Shown piece by piece: positions 1-7,860 of a stretch of DNA of 64,000 nucleotides. The stretch's first letter is position 1. Each line of letters opens with the position of its first letter. Below the pieces are notes generated by a model. That model was not told the origin of the DNA. It searched no databases and was given only the letters and a program-made list of their open reading frames with translations. The stretch is from JAEMQF01 sp963850525 (GTDB lineage Bacteria > Pseudomonadota > Gammaproteobacteria > Burkholderiales > Burkholderiaceae_C), in contig CAWKLQ010000008.1 of assembly GCA_963850525.1 (NCBI GenBank), forward strand, positions 1,054,001 to 1,118,000. Direction: 5' to 3'. A program made the translations under genes and the position numbers.

Positions 1-845
1 TCGATGCCGCCGAACGGCGGATTCGTGATGATGACTTCGACCTTCTGCTCCGCCGTCCAACTGGTGTAGGGGCGCTCCAGCGTATTGCCGTGTACCACCT
101 GGCTCGGCACTTCGATGTCGTGCAGCATCAGATTCGTGACGCACAGCATGTGCGGCAACTGCTTCTTCTCGAAGCCGCCGATCGAGCGTTGCAGCGTCGC
201 CTGGTCTGCTTCGTTCCTGACCTGTTTGCGCAGGTGCTCGATGGCGCTGACCAAGAATCCGCCCGTGCCGCACGCCGGGTCGAGCACGCGCTCGCCGAGC
301 TGCGGGTTGACCATGTCGACCATGAACTGGGTGACGGCGCGCGGCGTGTAGAACTCGCCGGCATTGCCCGCGCTCTGCAAGTCCTTGAGGATTTTTTCGT
401 AGATGTCGTTGAACTGGTGGCGCTCGGTCTGGCGGTTGAAGTCGATGGCGTTGAGCTTGTTGATCACCTGGCGCAGCAACTGGCCGCTCTTCATGTAGTT
501 GTAGGCGTCTTCGAACACGCTGCGCACGACGAAGCCGCGCGGGTTCCGTTCGGCGTCTCCCGGCAGACCCTTGAGCTTGGGGAAGAGTTGCGCGTTGACG
601 AAGTCGAGCAGCGGCTCGCCCGTCATGCCTTCGGCGTTGGCCGCCCAGTTGCGCCAGCGCAGGTGCTCGGGAATCGGGCTCTTGTACGCGCCGCGTGTGA
701 GTTCGAGTTCTTCTTCCTGCGCGTCGAAGACCTTCAGGAACAGCAGCCAGGTGAGCTGCGAGATGCGCTGCGCGTCACCATCGACGCCGCTGTCTTGGCG
801 CATGACGTCCTGGATGGACTTGACGACGGAGGAGAGGTTGGACAT
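1..845 (-). CDS. hsdM: Type I restriction-modification DNA methyltransferase subunit HsdM, partial (C-terminus beyond the left edge)
   Basis: Reading leftwards from an ATG at 845, the frame stays open to base 1 (281 codons). The first ~130 residues match the HsdM N-terminal helical domain, with QRISQLTWLLFLKVFDAQ near residue 27. The gamma-class N6-adenine methylase motifs follow in order: SAM-binding DPACGTGGF at bases 255-281 and catalytic NPPFGG at the very edge. HsdM methylates adenines in the target site and forms the M2S core of the type I enzyme. The start lies 6 bp after the hsdR stop, so the two are co-transcribed. hsdS is not in the window and would be expected further left. Identification is firm; only completeness is unknown. 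Confidence 0.93.
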   Translation of the reverse strand, partial: MSNLSSVVKSIQDVMRQDSGVDGDAQRISQLTWLLFLKVFDAQEEELELTRGAYKSPIPEHLRWRNWAANAEGMTGEPLLDFVNAQLFPKLKGLPGDAERNPRGFVVRSVFEDAYNYMKSGQLLRQVINKLNAIDFNRQTERHQFNDIYEKILKDLQSAGNAGEFYTPRAVTQFMVDMVNPQLGERVLDPACGTGGFLVSAIEHLRKQVRNEADQATLQRSIGGFEKKQLPHMLCVTNLMLHDIEVPSQVVHGNTLERPYTSWTAEQKVEVIITNPPFGGI

Positions 846-851
846 CGGCGG

Positions 852-3344
852 TCAGGGGCCCGGGCTGTAGAGTTCATGTTCGATGCTGCGCAGCGCAGCA
901 TCGTATTGCGCGCGGCCGCCGAAGCTGTTGACCAGTTCCATCGGCGTGCCCAGTTTGTCGAGCGGCGGCACGCGCAGCACTTCGATGCTTTCGATGGTCT
1001 GCACGCCCTCGTCCGCGTACTTGTCGATCAGCGCTTCGATCACCTTGCGTGCCACGTCGCCGTACTTGGCGAAAGCGTTGCGTTTCTTCACCCGATTGGC
1101 GCGTTCTCTGCGTGTCAGCGGCGGCATGTCGTAGGCGACGTGCAGCAGCAGGTCGAACGGGTCGAGGTCTTTGCCGACTTCATCGGCGAGGGCGTCGAAC
1201 AGCACGCCTTCGGCTTCGAGCGCGTCGATCAGCACCGCCTTGCGCTCGGCGCTGCTCCAGGCTTGCAGGAATTTGTCGAGCGAGTCGAACTGGCGCATCA
1301 CGTTGATGCGCGTGTAGTCGCGCAGGCTCTCCGTGATGAGCTTGCCTTGGGCGTTCAGGTACTGGACGCGTTCGCGGGCGACGCTGACGTTGACGCTGCC
1401 GCCGACGATGTAGCGTTTGACGGTTGCGGGGGCGTCTCCTGGGCTCAGGGACTCGCCGGGAAAAGGGCCGCCCGGCAACGGTGCGAAGTCAGGCTCGCCC
1501 GCGGTGCCGGCGCTCGAGCCAGGGTCGCCCAACGGCGGCTCGGGTGGGTTGATGGGCTCGTCGCCCTTGGGCTCGTAAATCTGCACCGGGTCGCCGTCAA
1601 AGTCCTTGTCGGCAAAGATGTCGGTCGCGCGCTTGAAGTCGAGGATCGTGAACCAGGTCTTGCCCAGGTCTTCGCGCAGCCGGGTGCCGCGGCCGATGAT
1701 CTGCTTGAACAGCGTCATCGACTTGATGTTCTGGTCGAGCACGATCAACTTGCAGGTCTGCGCGTCGACGCCGGTGCTCATCAGCTTGGACGTGGTGGCG
1801 ATGACGGGAAAGCGCTTCTCGGGGTCGATGAAGTTGTCGAGCTGGGCCTTGCCCTCGACGTTGTCGCCGGTGATCTGCACCACGTAGAGCGGGTTTGCGG
1901 CTGCGATGTCGGCGTTGGCGTTGCTTAAGCCCTGGCGCATGCGGCTCGCGTGGTCGATGTCTTCGCAGAAGACGATGGTCTTGGCGTAGCGGTCAGTCGC
2001 CTTCAGGTACTCGGTGATCTTCGCCGCCACGACCTCGTCGCGCCGCTCGAGCACGAGCTTGCGGTTCATGTCGGTCGCGTTGTAGATGCGGTCTTCGATG
2101 ACGTTGCCGAGCTTGTCGACCATGCCTTCCGGCGGGCGCCAGCCGAAAGTGTCTTTGTCCAAGTCGACGCGGATCACTTTGTACGGTGCCAGGTAGCCGT
2201 CTTCGATGCCCTGCTTCAAGGAGTAGGTGTACACCGGCTCGCCGAAGTACTCGGCGTTGGAGATGCGCTCGGTTTCCTTCGGCGTGGCGGTCAAGCCGAT
2301 CTGCGTGGCGCCCTTGAAGTAGGTGAGGATCTCGCGCCAGGCCGAGTCTTCATCGGCGCTGCCGCGGTGGCATTCGTCGACGACGATGAGGTCGAAGAAG
2401 TCGGGCGAGAACTGCTTGTAGATGTTCTGCTCTTCCTCGGTGCCGGAGACCGCCTGGTACAGCGACAGGTAGATCTCGTAACTCTTGTCGACCTGCTTCG
2501 TTGTCTTGTTCACTGCCAGGTCGAGGTCTTCGATGAAGTGCTTGCCGGTGTCAGCGTCGACGCGTTCCACGCCCTTCGCGTTCGGGCTCAGCTTGGCCAT
2601 CGCGCCCTTGAAGGGGCGAAAGTCGTTGACCATGGTCTGGTCGATGAGGATATTGCGGTCGGCCAGGAACAGGATGCGCTTTTGACCGGAGGCCTTGTCA
2701 GCGCGCCAGCTCGACTTCCACAACCGGTAGATGATCTGGAACGCGGTATAGGTCTTGCCCGTGCCGGTGGCCATGACGAGCAGGATGCGGTTCTGCCCGC
2801 GCGCGATCGCCTCGACCGTGCGGTTGATGGCACTCATCTGGTAGTAGCGCGGCGTCTTGCTGGGCGAGTAGGGCTGGCCGGCAATCGCTTCTTCGTCAGG
2901 CGTCCAGCCTTTGCAGGCGCACAGACGCGCCCACAGCTCGGCGGGCGATGGGAATTGATCGAGACCGAGGTTCGATTCCAGCGTGCCCGTGCTCAGCGTG
3001 GCGTCGCGGAACACAAATCCATCGCCATTGCTGCTGAAGACGAAGGGCACGTCAAGCAGTGCAGCGTAGGTCAGCGCCTGCGGCATACCGGCGCCAACGG
3101 CTTGGGTGTTGTCTTTGGCTTCGATCACCGCCAAAGGAATATTCGCCTTCCAGAACAGCACGTAGTCGGCGCGCAGCACCGACTTCTTGTCGCGGCTGGC
3201 GCGTGTGCCGCGCACCACCATGCGGCCCGGGCGCAGAGGGACCTCGCGAAGAATCTGCTCGATCACGTCCCAACCCGCTTGAACCAGCGCCGGGCTGATG
3301 AACTTTTCGCAGATGTCGGTTTCGCTGAGCTTGCTCTTGTCCAA
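852..3344 (-). CDS. hsdR: Type I restriction enzyme R subunit HsdR (EcoEI-like)
   Basis: This is an 830-residue motor and nuclease subunit that translocates DNA and cleaves unmethylated DNA when bound to HsdM/HsdS. The nuclease core shows D60 followed by E75-A-K77. Helicase motifs are Walker A ATGTGKT near residue 192, Walker B DECHRG, GLTATP, and motif VI IIGRGTRLRED. The length fits the short EcoEI-type HsdR rather than the ~1000-1200 residue EcoKI/EcoR124 forms. The start is a TTG at 3344 with AGGGA about 8 nt upstream; no in-frame ATG lies nearby. It is first in the R-M order of the operon. No frameshift or missing motif was seen. Confidence 0.93.
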   Translation of the reverse strand: MDKSKLSETDICEKFISPALVQAGWDVIEQILREVPLRPGRMVVRGTRASRDKKSVLRADYVLFWKANIPLAVIEAKDNTQAVGAGMPQALTYAALLDVPFVFSSNGDGFVFRDATLSTGTLESNLGLDQFPSPAELWARLCACKGWTPDEEAIAGQPYSPSKTPRYYQMSAINRTVEAIARGQNRILLVMATGTGKTYTAFQIIYRLWKSSWRADKASGQKRILFLADRNILIDQTMVNDFRPFKGAMAKLSPNAKGVERVDADTGKHFIEDLDLAVNKTTKQVDKSYEIYLSLYQAVSGTEEEQNIYKQFSPDFFDLIVVDECHRGSADEDSAWREILTYFKGATQIGLTATPKETERISNAEYFGEPVYTYSLKQGIEDGYLAPYKVIRVDLDKDTFGWRPPEGMVDKLGNVIEDRIYNATDMNRKLVLERRDEVVAAKITEYLKATDRYAKTIVFCEDIDHASRMRQGLSNANADIAAANPLYVVQITGDNVEGKAQLDNFIDPEKRFPVIATTSKLMSTGVDAQTCKLIVLDQNIKSMTLFKQIIGRGTRLREDLGKTWFTILDFKRATDIFADKDFDGDPVQIYEPKGDEPINPPEPPLGDPGSSAGTAGEPDFAPLPGGPFPGESLSPGDAPATVKRYIVGGSVNVSVARERVQYLNAQGKLITESLRDYTRINVMRQFDSLDKFLQAWSSAERKAVLIDALEAEGVLFDALADEVGKDLDPFDLLLHVAYDMPPLTRRERANRVKKRNAFAKYGDVARKVIEALIDKYADEGVQTIESIEVLRVPPLDKLGTPMELVNSFGGRAQYDAALRSIEHELYSPGP

Positions 3345-3362
3345 CCGCGTCCCTTCAGGGCA

Positions 3363-3384
3363 CGCCGGTGAGTGCTCACCGGCG
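3363..3384. promoter_or_regulatory. Perfect 10-2-10 palindrome upstream of hsdR
   Basis: Arms CGCCGGTGAG and CTCACCGGCG flank a TG centre. The element sits 18 bp upstream of the hsdR start and 37 bp past the MFS stop, both genes reading leftwards. It could be an operator in the hsdR promoter or a stem ending the exporter transcript. No T-run follows on either strand, which argues against a classical intrinsic terminator. Confidence 0.5.
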
Positions 3385-3421
3385 GCGTACGAAGTCTACC
3401 TGGGCGCCTCAAGAGCGCTCG

Positions 3422-4786
3422 TCAAACAAAAGCCCGCCGCCCGAGCAGCGCTGCGCCTAGCGCCAGCGCGATTGCGACTGCAAAGACGAGTGCGAAACCC
3501 TGTCGGCTCGCGCCGGCGACGAGGCTGAACGCGACGCCTGCGACTGCCAAGGCCGCGCTGCTGCACAGCGCGTCGCTGAGCTGCAGCGCCGAAGCGCCAT
3601 GGCCCTGGGCTGCGGGCGCCGACAGGCTCAAGGTGAGGACCGACAACATCGGAAAGCTCATTCCGATGCCCAAACCTGCCAAGCTCCAACCCGCGATGAC
3701 GACCCAACCGTGAAGGCTCATGTGCAGTTGTGTCGCAACGACCGTGATGCCCAGCGCAACCAGCAGCAGCCCGGCTTGCAGAATCCGCTGGCGCTGCGGC
3801 GCGCCCACGATGCGCGATTGAACGGCGCTGCCGCAACTCCACCACACAGCGCCGGTGCTCAGCGCAAGGCCGGCTTGGCTGAGGCTCCAGCCTTCTTCGC
3901 GCGTCAAATACAAGGGGAGAAAGACTTCGGCGGTCGCAAATGCCGCAGCGAGCAAGCCGCGCAGCGCGATCACCGCTGGCAGGCCGCGCGTCGCGCGCAG
4001 GCTTCCCACAGGCAACAGGCGACGCGCCGCCAGGCCAGCGGCGGCGAGCCCCAAGAACAGGCAGAGAAGCATCCAGCCCGATCCGCCCGCTTGGCTTGCA
4101 GTGTGCAAGAGCAAAGCGCCGAGCGCGCCGAGCGCCGCCCAGCCGATGGCGCCGCGGCGGGCCTCCTCGGCACCTTCCGTTCGCACCGGCACCGGCAGCC
4201 GCGCGAATGCCGGCAGCAGCAGCGCTGCGGCGAGCGGCACGGCGGCGGCAACGCCGAGGAATACCGAGCGCCAGCCGAGCCACTGGACCATCGCTGCGGC
4301 GGCAGCCGGGCCGATCAACGCCGGCACGACCCACGCGGCGGCCATCAGGGCGAACAGGCGCGGGTGCAGCGACGCCGGCACGAGTTGGCCCATCCCGACG
4401 TAAAGCGTCACTCCGAGCATGCCACCACCCAGGCCTTGCACGATTCGGCCCGCGACCACCCAGCCCATGTCATCGGCCAGACCGGCGAGCAACAAGCCTG
4501 CGGCGAAGACGGTGAGGCCGCCCAAGGTGGCCGGGCGCGCGCCGTGGCGGTCGCACGACCTGCCGGCGAGCACCATGCCGAGCACCGAAGTCGCGAGCAG
4601 CCCGCCAAACGACAGGGCGTAGAGCTCGATGCCGTCCAGCGCCTGGGCAATCGCCGGCATCGCCGCGGCCAGCGCCATCGCTTCGAAGGCGAGCAAGGAG
4701 ACGAGCGCCACAGCGCCGACGCATGCGCCCAGGCGCCCCTGGCCGGTGAGCGTCTGCGCGGGGGCGGGCAAGGCGACGGTGTTCAT
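3422..4786 (-). CDS. MFS multidrug-type exporter, probable SoxR target
   Basis: A 454-residue major facilitator superfamily protein with about 12 hydrophobic spans. Near residue 65 it carries the loop 2-3 signature in the form GRSCDRHGARP, and the arrangement resembles drug:H+ antiporters; the substrate cannot be read from sequence. I chose the ATG at 4786 over an in-frame GTG at 4834, because the GTG lies inside the SoxR box and upstream of the predicted -10. The gene is divergent from soxR. Control by a SoxR box suggests expulsion of redox-active compounds such as phenazines, quinones or viologens, as for SoxR-controlled pumps in non-enteric bacteria (inference from context). Confidence 0.87.
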   Translation of the reverse strand: MNTVALPAPAQTLTGQGRLGACVGAVALVSLLAFEAMALAAAMPAIAQALDGIELYALSFGGLLATSVLGMVLAGRSCDRHGARPATLGGLTVFAAGLLLAGLADDMGWVVAGRIVQGLGGGMLGVTLYVGMGQLVPASLHPRLFALMAAAWVVPALIGPAAAAAMVQWLGWRSVFLGVAAAVPLAAALLLPAFARLPVPVRTEGAEEARRGAIGWAALGALGALLLHTASQAGGSGWMLLCLFLGLAAAGLAARRLLPVGSLRATRGLPAVIALRGLLAAAFATAEVFLPLYLTREEGWSLSQAGLALSTGAVWWSCGSAVQSRIVGAPQRQRILQAGLLLVALGITVVATQLHMSLHGWVVIAGWSLAGLGIGMSFPMLSVLTLSLSAPAAQGHGASALQLSDALCSSAALAVAGVAFSLVAGASRQGFALVFAVAIALALGAALLGRRAFV

Positions 4787-4813
4787 GGCTTGCGGCAAAG
4801 TGGCTGTGCCCGC

Positions 4814-4844
4814 AGAACAAGACCTCGAGTTCACTTGAGGTCAA
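4814..4844 (-). promoter_or_regulatory. SoxR box within a 19-bp-spacer promoter for the MFS gene
   Basis: The 18-bp element at 4823-4840, CCTCGAGTTCACTTGAGG, matches the enterobacterial soxS operator (CCTCAAGTTAACTTGAGG) at 16 of 18 positions. On the minus strand, TTGACC (4844-4839) and TGTTCT (4819-4814) form -35 and -10 elements with a 19-bp spacer, the over-long spacing typical of MerR-family activated promoters. Placement relative to the box is the same as at soxS. The box also supplies the GAGG that serves as soxR ribosome-binding site, so bound SoxR would probably also repress its own gene. Confidence 0.88.
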
Positions 4845-4847
4845 GTC

Positions 4848-5306
4848 ATGTCGAACGCAGAAGCCGTACTGGCGGTGGGTGAACTCGCCGCGCGCAGCGG
4901 CGTCAGCGTGTCCGCCCTGCACTTCTACGAGTCGCGCGGGCTGATTGCCGCGCAGCGCAGCGCGGGAAACCAGCGCCGCTATGCGCGCGCCACCTTGCGC
5001 CGCGTCGCCTTCATCCGCGCGGCGCAGCAGTTGGGAATCAGCTTAGCGGAGATCGGCGCCGCGCTGGCGACGTTGCCGCAGCAGCGCACGCCGAACAAGG
5101 CCGACTGGGCGCGCTTGTCATCCACCTGGCGCGCGCAGCTCGATGCGCGCATCGCTGCGCTGCAGGCGCTGCGCGATCGGCTGGACGGTTGCATAGGCTG
5201 CGGCTGTCTGTCATTGCGGGCGTGTGCGCTCTACAACCCGGGTGACCAGTTCGCGCAGCAGGGCAGCGGTCCGCAGCGCATGCTGCGCACGCTGCACGCC
5301 GCATGA
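4848..5306 (+). CDS. soxR: Redox-sensing transcriptional regulator SoxR
   Basis: A 152-residue MerR-family activator. An N-terminal winged helix (about residues 9-75, beginning VGELAARSGVSVSALHFYE) and a dimerisation helix precede the [2Fe-2S] cluster motif C115-x2-C118-x-C120-x5-C126, in the SoxR-specific context DGCIGCGCLS. All four cluster cysteines are present. Oxidation of the cluster by redox-cycling drugs or NO lets SoxR unwind the 19-bp spacer of its target promoter. The start ATG is 7 bp downstream of the SoxR box. The stop overlaps the next CoA-transferase by 4 bp (ATGA), which is unusual for soxR. Confidence 0.96.
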   Translation: MSNAEAVLAVGELAARSGVSVSALHFYESRGLIAAQRSAGNQRRYARATLRRVAFIRAAQQLGISLAEIGAALATLPQQRTPNKADWARLSSTWRAQLDARIAALQALRDRLDGCIGCGCLSLRACALYNPGDQFAQQGSGPQRMLRTLHAA

Positions 5307-6526
5307 ACGGCATTGCACCCCCCTCGGCAGGCCCGGGGCCGCTGGCCGGCATCCGGATCGTCGACTTGTCGAACGTCTTCTCCGGCCCGATGGTCACTGC
5401 CTTGCTCGCCGACCAGGGCGCCAGCGTCATCAAGGTGGAGTCGCCCGAGGGCGACACCAGCCGCAAGGTGGGCCCGGCCAAGGGCGACTTGTCGGCAGCC
5501 TTCATCACCGTCAATCGCGGCAAGCGGTCCATCGCGCTCGACTTGAAGCGGCCCGAAGCGCAGGACATCCTCGCCCAGCTGGTGCGCAAGGCCGATGTGC
5601 TGGTCAGCAACTTTCGCCCCGGCGTGCTCGCGCGCCTCGGTCTGGACCACGTGCAAGTGGCGAGCCTGAACCCCACGCTGGTGCAGCTGTCCATCACCGG
5701 CTTCGGCGCGGACGGCCCACGCGCCGAAGACCGCGCCTACGACGCAGTCATCCAGGCCGTGGCCGGCGTGTCGGCGTCGCACCGCGACAAGCACAGCGGC
5801 CAGCCCGCCCTCCTGGCCACGACGCTGTGCGACAAGCTCACCGCGCTGACGGCCGCGCAGGCCGCCAGCGCCGCGCTGTTCGCGCGCTCGCGCGACGGCA
5901 AGGGCCGTCACGTCGAGGTGGCGATGCTCGACGCGACACTCGCCTTCCAGTGGGTCGATGCGATGTACAACCACGTCTTTCTGGACGCGCCGCCCCAGGG
6001 TTTTCCGGAAATGGGGGTCACGCTCAAGCCCTATGCCACGGCCGACGGCATGGTCGCGGTGATGGCGCCCCAGCAATCCGAGTTTGCCGCGCTTTGTCGT
6101 GCCCTCGGCCGGCCCGACATCGCGCAGGACGAGCGCTTCGCCTCGTTGCAGGTGCGCAGCCGCCATGCGCCTGAATTGCGCGCTGTGCTCGAGCCTCTGA
6201 TCGCTGCGCAGCACACCACGGCGTTCGAAGCCGCCAGCCGCGTCGAAGGCGCGCCGGTGGGCCGGGTCAACGAGCGCGCCGAAGTCCTGACCGATCCGCA
6301 AGTGCTGCACAACAAGACCTTGGTCGAGCTCGACCATGGCAGCGTCGGCCGGGTTCGCCTGGCGCGCGCCGCTGCCTTGTTCGACGGCGTGCCCTTCGAA
6401 CCGGTGTCACCGGCCCCGCATCTGGGCGAACACGGCCGTGCCGTGCTGGGCGAGTTCGGCTTTGACGACGCGCAGATTTCCCGCTGGGTCGCCAGCGGTG
6501 TGCTGCACTTGCCGGCAGGAAGCTGA
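5303..6526 (+). CDS. CaiB/BaiF family (class III) CoA-transferase
   Basis: A 407-residue enzyme that moves CoA between carboxylic acids. The N-terminal Rossmann part starts LAGIRIVDLSNVFSGP, and the catalytic Asp is at residue 147 in DRAYDAVIQA following GFGADGP. HVEVAMLDA near residue 200 and the C-terminal part match the family. Length is normal. The start overlaps the soxR stop (ATGA), so the two are translationally coupled. Its acyl substrate cannot be inferred, and no acyl-CoA dehydrogenase or hydratase lies beside it. The nearby acyl-CoA synthetase at 7861 is separated by other genes. Confidence 0.9.
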   Translation: MNGIAPPSAGPGPLAGIRIVDLSNVFSGPMVTALLADQGASVIKVESPEGDTSRKVGPAKGDLSAAFITVNRGKRSIALDLKRPEAQDILAQLVRKADVLVSNFRPGVLARLGLDHVQVASLNPTLVQLSITGFGADGPRAEDRAYDAVIQAVAGVSASHRDKHSGQPALLATTLCDKLTALTAAQAASAALFARSRDGKGRHVEVAMLDATLAFQWVDAMYNHVFLDAPPQGFPEMGVTLKPYATADGMVAVMAPQQSEFAALCRALGRPDIAQDERFASLQVRSRHAPELRAVLEPLIAAQHTTAFEAASRVEGAPVGRVNERAEVLTDPQVLHNKTLVELDHGSVGRVRLARAAALFDGVPFEPVSPAPHLGEHGRAVLGEFGFDDAQISRWVASGVLHLPAGS

Positions 6527-6621
6527 CCCGATCAGCCCGTAGGATCCCCGCCCCGCATTGGCGGTGGCTTGACTTACATGGGGGATGGCTCGATCAAACA
6601 CCAGGCGCTAGCCTCGGTCAA

Positions 6622-7377
6622 TTGGAACTCAGCCGAGCCAGCGATTTCATGCGTCTTCATCTCGCCAAATTCGAGCCCCCTCGGCCAGCCCTCACCCTGG
6701 GCAGCCTGCAGCTCAAGCCGGCCCCGCTGCTGTGGCTGTACCTGCTCGTCGCGACGCCGTTGCTCACGTGTCTGGCCGAGACCGGCACCTGGCCGGCGAC
6801 TCCTCAGGCGTGGATCACCGACATTCTGCTCGGCGCGGTGATCGCGGTGCTGGTGCACAAAGTTCGCAAGGAGCACTTCGACGTGCTCGCGCTGACTCGC
6901 GCCGACTCCCTGACCGGGCTGTCGAACCGGCGCGCCTTCGACGAGGCGATTCAGGCCGAGGTGGTTCGGGCGCGGCGCTCGTGCCAACCGCTGAGCCTGG
7001 TCTACATGGACCTGGACAACTTCAAACAGGTCAACGACCGTGCCGGCCATGAGGCCGGGGACCAGGTGCTGCAGCAACTTGCCAAGGCCATGGCCGCGGT
7101 CGGTCGCGCCAACGTCGATCGCGCCTTCCGCGTCGGTGGCGACGAGTTTGCCTTGTTGCTCCCGGGAAGCAATGCGGGCCAGGCGGAGTTCGTATTGGCT
7201 CGGGTCAAGGCGCACTGTTCGCAAGCCGACCCGGTGTGGGTCACCGGACCCTTGGCCATCAGCGCCGGGGTTGTCGAACTCGAAGGTCAGGAAAGCACGC
7301 GCGACTTCGTGCGCCGCGCTGACGAGACGATGTACCACGTCAAGTTGGCCAGAGGCATTCTCACCTGGGCGCGCTGA
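6622..7377 (+). CDS. Membrane-anchored GGDEF diguanylate cyclase
   Basis: A 251-residue protein with two N-terminal membrane spans (about residues 34-52 and 62-80), a short linker and one GGDEF domain. DSLTGLSNRRAF opens the catalytic domain and the intact signature GGDEF is at residues 172-176, so c-di-GMP synthesis from GTP is expected. The product-inhibition site normally reads RxxD upstream of GGDEF; here it reads ANVD, so the inhibitory Arg is missing. No sensory domain is visible beyond the membrane hairpin. The annotated start is a TTG; an in-frame ATG at 6649 is an equally good start and removes nine residues. Confidence 0.87.
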   Translation: MELSRASDFMRLHLAKFEPPRPALTLGSLQLKPAPLLWLYLLVATPLLTCLAETGTWPATPQAWITDILLGAVIAVLVHKVRKEHFDVLALTRADSLTGLSNRRAFDEAIQAEVVRARRSCQPLSLVYMDLDNFKQVNDRAGHEAGDQVLQQLAKAMAAVGRANVDRAFRVGGDEFALLLPGSNAGQAEFVLARVKAHCSQADPVWVTGPLAISAGVVELEGQESTRDFVRRADETMYHVKLARGILTWAR

Positions 7378-7494
7378 TTCGAGGCCATCCGAACGCGGTC
7401 GATTCCAATTTTCATCCGATGGCATTGGAAAGGCGGTCTGCCGTCGGCGCGTTGCTGTCGTTTGATGTGGACTCGAGGCTTTCCCAACAACCCT

Positions 7495-7595
7495 CGTCAT
7501 CCCGGCGAAAGCCGGGATCCACCGGTTGCACGCAATGAACGCTGCGCTGGACGCGCGACTTCCACGGGTGGATCCCGGCTTTCGCCGGGATGACG
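7495..7595. repeat. REP-like element copy 1, 101 bp, paired inverted units
   Basis: Two inverted outer units flank a 45-50 bp core. Each unit contains CCCGGCGAAAGCCGGG, itself a hairpin with a GCGAAAGC-type tip, and ends GATCCA; the whole starts CGTCAT and ends ATGACG. The element is almost identical, in opposite orientation, to the one at 24715-24815, core included (about two mismatches). Two shorter relatives are at 16689 and 18616. All four copies are intergenic. Confidence 0.85.
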
Positions 7596-7687
7596 AATAT
7601 CTTGCGTCGTGCCCTTCGCGCTGCACCTTGCCATGCTGAGCCTTGATCGGTGGCACGCGTGACCGCACCCAAAGCGGACGTTCAATC

Positions 7688-7706
7688 GGCAGCAACGGGC
7701 CGAAAG
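7688..7706 (+). repeat. Short dispersed repeat GGCAGCAACGGGCCGAAAG, copy 1
   Basis: The same 18-19 bp motif recurs at 22029-22047 (reverse complement) and 24838-24855 (one C-to-T change and one base shorter), always between genes. A degenerate form lies beside the 101-bp element near 7450. Function is unknown. Confidence 0.6.
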
Positions 7707-7860
7707 GGAACAATCCCAACTCGCCTGTCTTACGCGATTGAGAGCCAATCCGTACGAGCCCTGCGCGAGCTGGCGCCACCGGAAAGCCCCGACCTGCTGC
7801 CCCCGAGTCATTCACTACCGTACTATCTCGGTTGGCAGAATCGCTCACGAGGTGGCACGT

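Larger units (their letters stand above)
7378..7860. other. 483-bp intergenic stretch carrying dispersed repeats
   Basis: No credible gene lies between the diguanylate cyclase and the acyl-CoA synthetase. The stretch holds a 101-bp REP-like element (7495-7595), a degenerate relative of the GGCAGCAA repeat near 7450, and a good copy of it at 7688. A gagg sequence at 7849-7852 is the ribosome-binding site for the following gene. Open frames here are short and have no recognisable product. Confidence 0.7.

Noticed and set aside
90..1928. 612-codon plus-strand frame opposite hsdM/hsdR, and similar very long antisense frames elsewhere (for example 6574-9609 minus, 30472-32586 plus upstream part)
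   Set aside because: They lie antisense to or out of frame with genes having clear motifs, and their composition (Arg, Ala, His, Val or Asp-rich, no domains) is that of high-GC shadow frames.
1..3344. A defence island around the type I R-M genes
   Set aside because: The genes to the right are an exporter, soxR and metabolic genes; no other defence gene is recognisable in the window.
4786..4834. GTG at 4834 as the start of the MFS exporter
   Set aside because: It lies within the SoxR box, upstream of the predicted -10, so it could not be in the mRNA made from that promoter.
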